A stretch of 64,000 bases of DNA, from contig NZ_JAQFVF010000043.1 of NCBI RefSeq assembly GCF_027789125.1, forward strand, positions 1 through 64,000, read 5' to 3'. The notes under the pieces were generated by a model. It was given only the letters and a program-made list of their open reading frames with translations, ran no database searches and was not told where the DNA came from. The stretch comes from Paenibacillus aestuarii (lineage in GTDB: Bacteria > Bacillota > Bacilli > Paenibacillales > NBRC-103111). Of this stretch, positions 1 through 8,322 are shown piece after piece (position 1 is the stretch's first letter; the number at the start of each line of letters is the position of its first letter). The translations under genes and the position numbers were made by a program.

Positions 1-892
1 AATTGGGCAAAACCGGACTAACAGTCGTGCTCGGAGCTTTTGGAGTAGCTAATGCAACCCGTCCTCCTATTCTCACACCATACATAGCCGCTGTAATCCG
101 AAAAAGCCCACTTGCAGCAGGGCTCGGGGCGGGTGAGTGTGCTGTAGTCCGATTTTGCCGAACTACTGCATGGAGATTGGGTGCCAGCGTGCGGAAACCC
201 TGCTCCAATTGGGCAAAACTAGACTGCAGCGTGGGAAAGCGCTGAGGAGGCTGCTCCAATTGGGCAAAACCGGACTAACAGTCGTGCTCGGAGCTTTTGG
301 AGTAGCTAATGCAACCCGTCCTCCTATTCTCACACCATACATAGCCGCTGTAGTCCGAAAAAGCCCACTTGGAGCAGGGCTTGGGGTGGGTGAGTGTCCT
401 GTAGTCCGATTTTGCCGAACTACAGCATGGAGATTGGGTGCCAGGGTGCGGAAACCCTGCTCCAATTGGGCAAAACCGGACTGCAGCGTGGGAAAGTGCT
501 AAGGAGGCTGCTCCAATTGGGCAAAACCGGACTAGAGCGTGGGAAAGTGCGGCGGAGGTTGCTCCAATTGGGCAAAACCGGACTAGAGCGTAGGAAGAGT
601 GCTGAGGAGGCTGCTCCAATTGGACAAAACCGGACTAGAGCGTGGAAAGTGCGGCGAAAGCTGCTCAGGTGGGCGAAACTGGACTAACAGTTGTACTCGG
701 AGCTTTTGGAGTAGCTAATGCAACCCGTCCTCCTTTTCTCACACCTCACATAGCCGCTGTAGTCCGAAAAAGCCCACTTGCAGCAGGGTTCGGGGTGGGT
801 GAGTATGCTGTAGTCCGATTTTGCCGAACTACAGCGCGGAATATGGCTGCCAACGCGCGGAAACACTGCTGTAAGTGGGCAGAATCGGACTC
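1..892. repeat. Array of a 51-bp and 257-bp repeat family in both orientations
   Basis: A core of about 26 bp, CTGCTCCAATTGGGCAAAAC followed by CGGACT, recurs on the plus strand at 200, 251, 457, 508, 559, 611, 661 and, degenerate, 866. Neighbouring copies are 50-52 bp apart. A longer unit starts at 1 and repeats almost exactly at 258 (offset 257); a third diverged copy starts near 667. Inside each long unit the core also appears inverted, for example near 92-120 and 140-168, again at 349-377 and 397-425, and at 758-786 and 808-835. Open frames here shift between copies and lack ribosome binding sites, so I read the stretch as non-coding. The first copy is cut by the window edge. Confidence 0.85.
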
Positions 893-1186
893 GAGAGCGA
901 TCCGCTTCGCTGAAACGCCACTCACCGCATGTTATTATGCGAACAGCGGAACAATCCTTCCGCTAAATTGGTGGAAACTGGCGGATCCGACGCTATAGTG
1001 GAACAAATTTTCAGCTATTCCGTAAGATCCGTCGCAACTCGCGCGTTTTGGAGGTTTAGCGGAAGCGTGGTTCCCCTAAAGGCCGTAAACCGGCGAATCC
1101 GATAGGGATAGCGGAACAATCGATACTCTATCGCCTAAGATCAGCCGCGCATTCGCATTTAGAGCCGCACCAGCCCCGCTCCCAAC
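893..1186. other. Gene-free stretch with a second short inverted repeat
   Basis: No plausible gene is seen here. A short inverted repeat, AGCGGAACAATCCTTCCGCT, lies at 944-963, and the half-site AGCGGAACAAT returns near 1110. The wording is different from the array to its left, so this is probably a second dispersed intergenic repeat family. Confidence 0.45.
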
Positions 1187-1230
1187 AAAAAAACTGCGAC
1201 ACAAGGATAATTCCCTTATGCCGCAGTTTA
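1187..1230 (-). terminator. Rho-independent terminator of pit
   Basis: Read on the minus strand, AAACTGCG and CGCAGTTT form the outer stem, with further pairing inside (AAGG with CCTT), followed by a run of T. It lies just past the pit stop codon. Confidence 0.85.
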
Positions 1231-1236
1231 TACACG

Positions 1237-2238
1237 CTATAAAATCCAATTAAACAACACGGAATAGATGACATACGCCAGCGCGATGCTGATTGGAATC
1301 GTGATAACCCAAGTAATAATCATACGCCCGACCGTTGCCCATTGAACTTCGTGGAATCTTAAGACGCTGCCTGTCCCGATAATCGCAGACGAAATAACAT
1401 GCGTTGTGGACAATGGCTTTCCAAGGTGCGTAGAAAATTGGATGACCAAAGAGGAAGTTAAATCAGCTGCAAAGCCGTTGATCGGTTCGATTTTGACGAT
1501 TTTGCCGGAAACCGTCTTAATGATCCGCCAGCCGCCGATCGACGTGCCGAGACCCATGGCTAGGGCAGCGGCGATTTTCACCCATAGCGGTACGTTCAGA
1601 TCGGTTTGATACCCTGCTGCAACCAGACCGAATACGATAATGCCCATCGCTTTCTGAGCGTCATTACCGCCGTGGGAATAGGAAAGCAAACCAGCTGATA
1701 ATATCTGCAGCGTACGGAACATGCGGTTCAGTTTTGATCTCGAAGTATTGCCTGACCAGATGACGATATATTTGATAAGCACCATGATGACATAACCCAG
1801 TGCGAATGCAATAATCGGCGATAAAATCAAAATAATAATAATTTGCGTAAAGCCGCCCCAATTGACTGAATGGAATCCGGCTCCGGCAATAACAGCACCA
1901 GCGAGTGCGCCGAGCAGTGTGTGTGATGAAGAGGACGGAATCCCTAAATACCAGGTCAGCAAGTTCCAAATGATGGCCGCAATGAGAGTGGCGATGACGA
2001 TTTCAACACCGTTTTCAATTTTCGCCGGGTTAGCGATGGATCCACCTACGGTCTTGGCAACTTCTGAGGAGACGATCGCACCGACGAAATTGAGGACGGC
2101 GGCCATCACGACCGCAATTTTGGGACTGAGTGCTCTAGTTGAAATAGATGTAGCAATTGCATTCGCCGTATCGTGAAATCCATTAATAAAATCAAACAAT
2201 AATGCCAGGGCCACGATGACGATCAGATAGGTTAGCAT
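1237..2238 (-). CDS. pit: PiT-family inorganic phosphate transporter
   Basis: This 333-residue membrane protein should import inorganic phosphate with a cation. The family signature occurs twice, as in the duplicated PiT fold: GFHDTANA around residues 21-28 and GGNDAQKAMG around residue 195. The remainder is about ten hydrophobic helices. The start ATG follows AGGAGGAA at a good distance. It lies downstream of a DUF47 gene on the same strand, the usual DUF47-pit pair, with 148 bp between them, and a strong terminator follows. The length fits the short Bacillus-type PiT proteins. The phosphate assignment is by family; sulfate use by relatives cannot be excluded. Confidence 0.92.
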   Translation of the reverse strand: MLTYLIVIVALALLFDFINGFHDTANAIATSISTRALSPKIAVVMAAVLNFVGAIVSSEVAKTVGGSIANPAKIENGVEIVIATLIAAIIWNLLTWYLGIPSSSSHTLLGALAGAVIAGAGFHSVNWGGFTQIIIILILSPIIAFALGYVIMVLIKYIVIWSGNTSRSKLNRMFRTLQILSAGLLSYSHGGNDAQKAMGIIVFGLVAAGYQTDLNVPLWVKIAAALAMGLGTSIGGWRIIKTVSGKIVKIEPINGFAADLTSSLVIQFSTHLGKPLSTTHVISSAIIGTGSVLRFHEVQWATVGRMIITWVITIPISIALAYVIYSVLFNWIL

Positions 2239-2386
2239 GAGTTCCTCCTAGGAGCCTCCGCGATTTAAGGAAGCTTTCTTCGTGCGCATAGGCTGAAGCT
2301 TAGGCATGGCCCAAACAAGCCCAAACCGATGCCAGCCGCATATGCTGGGTGTTCCGCTATGGAAACGATAAGTATGTAAAACTTTA

Positions 2387-3013
2387 TTATGAGTAACGAA
2401 GGACAACGCTATCCAAGATGTTGGCAACATCTTCGCAAGCATCTGTCGTTTCTTCCAGGCGCTCATAAATTTCTTTCAATTTAAAATCTTCGTACGGATC
2501 TTTGCGAGTGATAAAAATTTGCCGGATACCTTCCCGCATCAAGCGATCGCCTTCATTTTCAAGGCTGTTGATAGCAACGGTATGTTCAGGGATTTGCATA
2601 TATTTTTTTTTCGCCAGCAACTTGAACGAATCGAGCATATGTTGGCAGGAGTCGACGATGACAGCGGAAAAGTCTCTCATGAAATTATCGGTTTGCGTAA
2701 CGTTCAAATAGTCGAAACGTGCAATCGTTGCTTCAATGCCGTCTGTAACGTCATCCACTTTGGACGCCAATTCCATAATATCTTCACGATCCAAAGGGGT
2801 AATAAACACCTTATTAAGGCCTTTGAAAATCTCATGAGTAATCGAGTCGCCTTGGTGCTCCAGATCGTTGATCGCTTTGACATACTCAACCGGTGACTTG
2901 TCACCCATCATGGCTGTGCGAAATAGCTGTGCGGTTTGTAGAGCATTTTCCGCAGAACGGATCAAAAGCTGTAAGAAGTCAATCTCGTTCTTTTTAGTAA
3001 ATAACGTAGTCAT
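2387..3013 (-). CDS. ykaA: DUF47 / PhoU-like accessory protein of the phosphate transporter
   Basis: A 208-residue, all-helical, acidic protein of the DUF47 family, related to PhoU. Members sit next to PiT transporters and are thought to modulate them. PhoU-like repeats with acidic metal-binding residues are visible (LEHQGDSITHE near residue 50, LENEGDRLMREG near residue 150). I chose the ATG at 3013 because GGGAGG lies five bases upstream; an in-frame start 27 codons further up has no such site. pit follows on the same strand and is probably cotranscribed. The symbol ykaA is borrowed from the Bacillus subtilis counterpart. Confidence 0.85.
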   Translation of the reverse strand: MTTLFTKKNEIDFLQLLIRSAENALQTAQLFRTAMMGDKSPVEYVKAINDLEHQGDSITHEIFKGLNKVFITPLDREDIMELASKVDDVTDGIEATIARFDYLNVTQTDNFMRDFSAVIVDSCQHMLDSFKLLAKKKYMQIPEHTVAINSLENEGDRLMREGIRQIFITRKDPYEDFKLKEIYERLEETTDACEDVANILDSVVLRYS

Positions 3014-3177
3014 AAAAACCTCCCAATTGTCTCTATGTACAAATGATTGTCTAATTTTTGTAAATAAACAGACCAATTTGTAGAAAAAACTCACGAAATT
3101 AAAAATATCATATTGTAGGAGACTAAATCAACGAAAAAAGTGTGTACTTTTACAATTCCTCAACATTTCGCAATTTC

Positions 3178-3206
3178 TTGATTTTACAAGCATGAAGATG
3201 TACATT
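3178..3206 (+). promoter_or_regulatory. Possible sigma-A promoter of mtaD
   Basis: TTGATT and TACATT are separated by 17 bp, about 50 bp before the mtaD start. The match is moderate. Confidence 0.4.
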
Positions 3207-3256
3207 TGAAAAGGCGGTCGTTGTTTTTAGAATGAGCATAGAGAGGGTTTTTTAGT

Positions 3257-4552
3257 ATGAAAAAAACATTAATTAAGAATGGAATTTTCATTACATTAAA
3301 TGAATCGAAATCTTGGCTGAAGGGTTTTATGGTCATTGAAGGCTCCCGCATTACATATATTGGCGAACAAGCGCCAGAACCGAATGAGCAATATGATGAA
3401 ATCATCGATGGCTCGCATAAATTGTACATGCCAGGCCTTGTCAACACACATGGCCATGCGGCGATGACGCTGCTTCGCGGTTATGGGGATGACCTTGCCC
3501 TGCAAATCTGGCTCGAAGAGAAAATGTGGCCGATGGAAGCCAAGTTCAGCTCGAACGATGTGAAGTGGGGTTCGTACCTCGCCATCCTGGAAATGATCAA
3601 AGGCGGAACGACGACCATTGTCGATATGTATGATCATATGAATGAAGTCGCGATGGCGATTGAATCTTCCGGTATGCGCGGTGTTCTGACCCGCGGGGTG
3701 ATCGGCTTATGTCCGCCGGAAATTCAGGACGCCAAGTTAAAGGATGCGACGGAGTTCGCCCGCAACTGGCACGGACAAGCGAATGGCCGGATTACGACAA
3801 TGATGTCTCCGCACGCGCCGTATACATGTCCTCCGGACTATATTGAAAAGATTGTCCAAGTGGCTCACGACTTAAACCTGCCGATCCATACGCATATGTC
3901 AGAGACCAGCCGCGAAGTACAAGCGAATGTCGATCAGTACGGCCTTCGTCCAGTAGCTCATCTGGAGAAGATCGGCGTCTTTTCGAGACCTACGCTGGTG
4001 GCGCATGGCGTCCATTTGACCGATGAAGAGATTCAAGTGCTGAAGCAATATGATGTTCGTATTTCCCATAACCCGGGCAGCAACTTGAAGCTCGCCAGCG
4101 GAGTTGCGCGTGTGCCTGAGCTGCTGCGTGCCGGTGTAAAAGTATCGCTTGGTACAGACGGCGCGGCGTCCAACAACAATTTGGACATGTTCGAGGAGAT
4201 GAGACTGGCGGCGCTGATCCACAAAGGCGTATCCGGCGATCCGGTTGCCGTTCCAGCTGCAGAAGCGCTTCTCATGGGCACAAAGATGGGGGCGGAATCG
4301 ATTTGGCTGGAGGATGTAGGTCTGCTGGCTGCAGGCATGAAGGCAGATTTCATCGCCTTGGATATCGATCAGCCCCATTTCTTGCCGAAGACGGATTTCG
4401 TGTCCCATGTGGTGTATTCCGCATCCGCCAAAGATGTGGTCGATGTGTGTGTCGACGGCAACTGGATCGTTCGCAACAACGAATGTTTGACGTTGGATGA
4501 AGAGCAAATCAAGCGTGAGTTCGAGCTCTCTTTTCATCGCTTAATCGGATAA
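3257..4552 (+). CDS. mtaD: Amidohydrolase, 5-methylthioadenosine / S-adenosylhomocysteine deaminase family
   Basis: A 431-residue metal-dependent hydrolase of the amidohydrolase superfamily, related to guanine deaminase TrzA/AtzB enzymes. The metal ligands are visible: NTHGHAAM at residues 63-70, HTHMSE near 212, VAHGVHL near 249 and GTDGAASN near 300. The MtaD group deaminates methylthioadenosine or S-adenosylhomocysteine, which would feed the same pool as the methionine salvage genes 8-16 kb downstream, but it is not linked to them. The substrate could differ, because close relatives act on other adenosine derivatives. tseB follows after 21 bp, so the two probably share a transcript. Confidence 0.8.
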   Translation: MKKTLIKNGIFITLNESKSWLKGFMVIEGSRITYIGEQAPEPNEQYDEIIDGSHKLYMPGLVNTHGHAAMTLLRGYGDDLALQIWLEEKMWPMEAKFSSNDVKWGSYLAILEMIKGGTTTIVDMYDHMNEVAMAIESSGMRGVLTRGVIGLCPPEIQDAKLKDATEFARNWHGQANGRITTMMSPHAPYTCPPDYIEKIVQVAHDLNLPIHTHMSETSREVQANVDQYGLRPVAHLEKIGVFSRPTLVAHGVHLTDEEIQVLKQYDVRISHNPGSNLKLASGVARVPELLRAGVKVSLGTDGAASNNNLDMFEEMRLAALIHKGVSGDPVAVPAAEALLMGTKMGAESIWLEDVGLLAAGMKADFIALDIDQPHFLPKTDFVSHVVYSASAKDVVDVCVDGNWIVRNNECLTLDEEQIKREFELSFHRLIG

Positions 4553-4573
4553 ATGAGAAGGAGAGTGACGCAC

Positions 4574-5062
4574 ATGAATTGGAAGAGAATCGCGGTCTTG
4601 TGTGCGTTCATCATTGTGTCCCTTGGCGTCGTGCTTAGCCGATTTTACTTGAACATCCAGGATCAGCATTGGGCTGATAACAGCCAGGCCGTCGAAACCG
4701 CTTATGAAAAATCGATTCTGACCAAGGCGACGCGGGTCGAGTCGTTCTACGGCGATGAGCCTTACAAGGTGGTCATGGGCGAGGATAAAATCGGTCAGCC
4801 GGTCACGGTGTGGGTATCGGATAAGGAAGTTCACACCGAAATGGCCGCGGAAGCTTTCACAGAAGCGCAAGTGCGAGACGTGATGGCCAAGAAGGGAACT
4901 GGGTACGAGATTGAGCGCGTACTCCCTGGCAAGTTAGGCAATGATTACGTATGGGAAGTGTTCTACAAAAAAGATGAAGGCGCGGGCACGCGTTATTATT
5001 ATGATTATTACCGCTTCAAAGACGGAACTTATATCGATACATTCAGACTCAGCCTGCAATAG
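4574..5062 (+). CDS. tseB: TseB/YpmB-like cell wall elongation regulator (DUF5590)
   Basis: A 162-residue protein with one N-terminal membrane anchor (about residues 7-24) and an outside domain of the DUF5590/YpmB type. Bacillus TseB binds the elongation transpeptidase PBP2A and affects lateral wall growth. The start at 4574 is preferred over an ATG at 4553 because GAAGGAGAG precedes it at the right distance. In B. subtilis ypmB lies close to asnS-dnaD; here five kilobases holding the FtsH-like and hbd-ackA genes separate them, so the old neighbourhood is loosened but still recognisable. Confidence 0.72.
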   Translation: MNWKRIAVLCAFIIVSLGVVLSRFYLNIQDQHWADNSQAVETAYEKSILTKATRVESFYGDEPYKVVMGEDKIGQPVTVWVSDKEVHTEMAAEAFTEAQVRDVMAKKGTGYEIERVLPGKLGNDYVWEVFYKKDEGAGTRYYYDYYRFKDGTYIDTFRLSLQ

Positions 5063-5079
5063 GCTGAGTTTTGTTGTTT
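5047..5079 (+). terminator. Terminator overlapping the tseB stop codon
   Basis: A perfect 9-bp stem, ACTCAGCCT and AGGCTGAGT with a 5-base loop, is followed by a T-rich run. The TAG stop of tseB lies inside the hairpin, so terminator and coding end overlap. Confidence 0.8.
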
Positions 5080-5206
5080 CCACTCATTTCATAGAGCTAT
5101 CTGATATACGGAGTGATATACTCTGTGTGTAGCGAGTTGATGGAATTCGAGATTGTTCGTATGGCATGTTCGACAAAATAGAACAAAGAAAGGGGGACGT
5201 TGTCTG

Positions 5207-5737
5207 ATGAAGCTACGTCTCTTACCTGTTGTCTTGAGCGTTGTAATTTCTGCCGCGGTCTTGTTCGGCGGTTGGTTTACTTATACAAGTTTAGCTATGG
5301 AAAATCCGTTATCATCGATTATTAATCAATCGCAAGGGGTTACGAGCAGTGAAATGAAGCTGGATAGCACCCAAGTGAATATAAAGCTGCAATTGAAGCC
5401 TGATGCGAATTTGCGGGAAATTGTGAATCATATTCAAACCGACGGTGCTTCGATTATTGGAAAGCGCACGGTTCATTTTGATTTGACAGGCACACCTTCT
5501 GCCAAGCTAGATGAGTGGTGGTCCAAAGCATTATTTGATGTCGCGCAAGCGATGGAAACGAAGCATTATGCCGATATTCCGGCAACTCTTCAGAAATATG
5601 CGACTGACATGCCGAATTTGAAAGTCGATAGTGAAATGGACAGCACGTACGTCTATATTCGCATGACAGATGGTGAATCTTCCAAGTTCGAAATGCTCCC
5701 TAGAGTCTCTCAGATAGGAGTGTGGCCGAATGAGTAA
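5207..5737 (+). CDS. Unrecognised membrane-anchored protein coupled to the FtsH-like gene
   Basis: 176 residues with a single N-terminal transmembrane segment (about 7-27) and a hydrophilic, probably extracytoplasmic domain of about 145 residues. I do not recognise the family. The start ATG is placed after AAAGGGGG; an in-frame ATG at 5153 gives an N-terminus that fits no signal and has no good ribosome site. The last 8 bp overlap the start of the next gene, so the two are very likely translated together. Because the next protein lacks the usual extracytoplasmic domain of FtsH, this protein may act as its outside partner; that is inference only. Confidence 0.7.
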   Translation: MKLRLLPVVLSVVISAAVLFGGWFTYTSLAMENPLSSIINQSQGVTSSEMKLDSTQVNIKLQLKPDANLREIVNHIQTDGASIIGKRTVHFDLTGTPSAKLDEWWSKALFDVAQAMETKHYADIPATLQKYATDMPNLKVDSEMDSTYVYIRMTDGESSKFEMLPRVSQIGVWPNE

Positions 5738-7232
5738 AATTTATAAAGAAATCGGCATAGGCTTTGTTCCTGTGCTTCTTATTTTTCTGGCGTTTATTGG
5801 CGTGAATGTAATTCCGTTATTGTTTATCGCTGTAATGGGTATTTCTCTATTCTTTGTGATTCGCAGCCGCGGCAACATCGGCATTTCCGGCGGCGGTGGC
5901 GGCAAGCGGGAAAGTAAGAACCGGACGCCGGCTTATTTGACCTTTGATCAAATCGGCGGTCAGGATCGAGCGAAGCATGAATTGATGGAAGCTTTGGATT
6001 TTCTGATTAAGCATGAACAGATTCAAAAGCTGGGTATTCGTCCGTTGAAAGGTATTTTGCTGACAGGCCCTCCGGGAACAGGTAAAACATTAATGGCGAA
6101 AGCAGCCGCGCATTACACGAATTCGGTTTACCTCGCTGCATCAGGCAGTGAATTCGTCGAGATGTATGTCGGTGTCGGCGCAAGCCGTGTGCGTGATTTG
6201 TTCAAGGAAGCGAGAACGCGTGCCCAAAAAGAAGGCAAAGAGAGCGCGATTATTTTCATCGACGAGATTGATGTCATCGGCGGTAAGCGCGACGGCGGCC
6301 AGCATCGTGAGTACGATCAGACGCTGAACCAACTGCTGACCGAGATGGACGGTATTCATACTGGCGATGCGCCGCGTGTGCTGATCATGGCAGCGACGAA
6401 CCGCAAAGAGATGCTGGACAGCGCCTTGCTGCGTCCAGGCCGTTTTGACCGTCATATTGATGTCGACTTGCCGGATAAAAAAGGCCGTTTGTCCATTCTG
6501 AACATCCACGTGAAAAATAAGCCTTTAGCGGAAAATGTATCGCTGGATCGCATTGCCGAACAAACGTTCGGATTCTCCGGCGCGCAGCTGGAAAGTGTAT
6601 TGAACGAGGCGGCGATCTATGCGCTGCGTGAAGAGAAAGATGCGATTGAGCAGCAGCATTTGGCTTCTGCGATTGATAAAGTGATGATGGGTGAGCGGAC
6701 TGACAAAGAAGCGGCGCAAGGTGAAAAAGAGCGGGTCGCTTACCATGAGCTGGGCCATGCGATTGCCGCAGAGCTCGTCCGTCCAGGTTCCGTACAGCAA
6801 GTAACGGTGAGCCCGCGCGGCAAAGCGCTCGGTTATGTACGCCACAATCCGCCGCAGGAACATTACTTGTACACGAAAGATTACATCGAGCAGCAAATTA
6901 TTATCTCGCTTGGTGGCGCGGCGGCGGAAGAGATTTTTTACGGCGGCCGCAGCACAGGTTCGCGCAACGACTTTGAACAAGCGTTGTCGATGGTGCGCAA
7001 CATGATGGATGCCGGTTTGACTGGACTTGGCATTATCGACCGCGATATGGTGACAAAAGAAGAGTTGATGAAAGAAAACGCGGCAATCCTCGATGAATTA
7101 ATGCGCCGCACGAAAGAACTATTGGAAAAACAGCGCCATGTGTTCGTTCATTCCTTGGACATTCTGATGAAAGAGGAAGTGCTGTCGGGCGATACGTTCC
7201 GGAAGCTGCTGGACGCGCCGCAAGTGGCCTAG
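5730..7232 (+). CDS. FtsH-like AAA+ zinc metalloprotease without extracytoplasmic domain
   Basis: A 500-residue membrane ATPase-protease. Two hydrophobic segments (about 9-25 and 28-46) follow each other almost directly, whereas housekeeping FtsH has some 70-80 outside residues between them. Then come Walker A (GPPGTGKT, near 113), the pore motif FVEMYVGVGASR, Walker B (IIFIDEID), the arginine-finger segment LLRPGRFDR, and an M41 protease with HELGH and the third zinc ligand in GSRNDFEQA. All catalytic residues are present, so it should be an active ATP-driven membrane protease. It is shorter than canonical FtsH (about 640 residues) and most likely a second paralog. It is coupled to the upstream membrane protein and followed by a terminator. 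Confidence 0.88.
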   Translation: MSKIYKEIGIGFVPVLLIFLAFIGVNVIPLLFIAVMGISLFFVIRSRGNIGISGGGGGKRESKNRTPAYLTFDQIGGQDRAKHELMEALDFLIKHEQIQKLGIRPLKGILLTGPPGTGKTLMAKAAAHYTNSVYLAASGSEFVEMYVGVGASRVRDLFKEARTRAQKEGKESAIIFIDEIDVIGGKRDGGQHREYDQTLNQLLTEMDGIHTGDAPRVLIMAATNRKEMLDSALLRPGRFDRHIDVDLPDKKGRLSILNIHVKNKPLAENVSLDRIAEQTFGFSGAQLESVLNEAAIYALREEKDAIEQQHLASAIDKVMMGERTDKEAAQGEKERVAYHELGHAIAAELVRPGSVQQVTVSPRGKALGYVRHNPPQEHYLYTKDYIEQQIIISLGGAAAEEIFYGGRSTGSRNDFEQALSMVRNMMDAGLTGLGIIDRDMVTKEELMKENAAILDELMRRTKELLEKQRHVFVHSLDILMKEEVLSGDTFRKLLDAPQVA

Positions 7233-7252
7233 TGCGCAATCCGTATCCATTC

Positions 7253-7282
7253 CCGTTGACCAATGGTCAACGGTTTTTTTTT
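7253..7282 (+). terminator. Terminator after the FtsH-like gene
   Basis: CCGTTGACC and GGTCAACGG form a perfect 9-bp stem with loop AAT, followed by nine T. Confidence 0.92.
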
Positions 7283-7449
7283 GCGTTTCTAGCATCGGTT
7301 TTGTCGAATTTGTGTCCACGCCCACAAAGGCTATGAATGTTTAGTGTATACTAATGCAAAGAGCTATAAAAACCAGTATATTTAATCATGATAGCAATTG
7401 AGAATACATTGAGAACGTGCAAGTTCAGGTGTGCAAAGGAGATACTGCT

Positions 7450-8322
7450 ATGACATTCAAGACGATAGGTGTCGTCGGCGGCGGCACGATGGGACAAGGC
7501 ATCGCGGAGATGTTGGCGGCTCGCGGGCTAGACGTGCTGATTGCCGAGAAAACAATGGAGAAGGCCGCATATGCCCTTGAAATGATAACCGTAAGCTTAG
7601 ATAAACAGATTGAGCGCTGGGCGATTACCGAAGTAGAGAAGAAGCTCATTCTGAATAAAATTAAAGTGACCGATTCTCTGCAGGAAATGGGCACTTGCGA
7701 TATGGTCATTGAATCGATCAAAGAAGATTTGAATGCGAAAAAGCACGTCTTTTTTCAGCTGAATCAAATTTGTCCGCCATCGGTCATTATAGCCAGCAAT
7801 ACGTCGACGCTTAGCGTCACTGAAATTGCCGCGGTCACGACGAACCCTGGCCGGATTATCGGACTTCATTTCTTGCATCCGGTAGCCAAAATTGACTTAG
7901 TCGAAATTGTCCGTGCGATGAAAACGACAGATGAGACCTATGAGCGTACCCGCAAATTCGTCACAGAGCTAATCCAGAAAAAAAGCATCAAAGTGAACGA
8001 ATCGCCGGGCTATATTACGACAAGGCTGATTTGTACGTTGATAAATGAAGCGCTGCACACGTTGTCGGAAGGTGTGGCTTCAGCAGAAGATATCGATACC
8101 GCGATGCGCATCGGCTACGATTTCCGCTATGGTCCGCTGGAGATGTGCGACCGCTTCGGTCTGGATGCGGTCCAGGCCGCGCTGGAAGGCATGTTCCGTG
8201 AATACGGGGATATCAAATACCGCCCCTCCTATCTGCTCAAGCAGATGGTACGCGCCGGCCATTTGGGCGTTAAAACGGGCGAAGGCTTTTTCCGTTATGA
8301 CAAGGATGGTGACCGGCTGTGA
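7450..8322 (+). CDS. hbd: 3-hydroxyacyl-CoA (3-hydroxybutyryl-CoA) dehydrogenase
   Basis: 290 residues, the usual length for single-domain 3-hydroxybutyryl-CoA dehydrogenases, which interconvert acetoacetyl-CoA and 3-hydroxybutyryl-CoA with NAD(P). The N-terminal Rossmann motif GVVGGGTMGQGIAE is clear. ASNTSTLSVTEIA and the catalytic-His segment GLHFLHPV follow, and the C-terminal dimer domain ends with GVKTGEGFFRY. The start at 7450 has AAAGGAGA upstream; an upstream in-frame ATG is less well placed. Its stop overlaps the GTG of ackA. Substrate chain length cannot be read from the sequence. Confidence 0.87.
   Translation: MTFKTIGVVGGGTMGQGIAEMLAARGLDVLIAEKTMEKAAYALEMITVSLDKQIERWAITEVEKKLILNKIKVTDSLQEMGTCDMVIESIKEDLNAKKHVFFQLNQICPPSVIIASNTSTLSVTEIAAVTTNPGRIIGLHFLHPVAKIDLVEIVRAMKTTDETYERTRKFVTELIQKKSIKVNESPGYITTRLICTLINEALHTLSEGVASAEDIDTAMRIGYDFRYGPLEMCDRFGLDAVQAALEGMFREYGDIKYRPSYLLKQMVRAGHLGVKTGEGFFRYDKDGDRL

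Noticed and set aside
200-690. CRISPR-like regular spacing of the 51-bp repeats
   Set aside because: The whole 51-bp unit is repeated with no unique spacers, the core also occurs inverted, and no cas gene is present.
3-998. Overlapping open frames of 60-121 codons on both strands in the repeat array
   Set aside because: They follow the repeat units, change frame between copies and lack ribosome binding sites.
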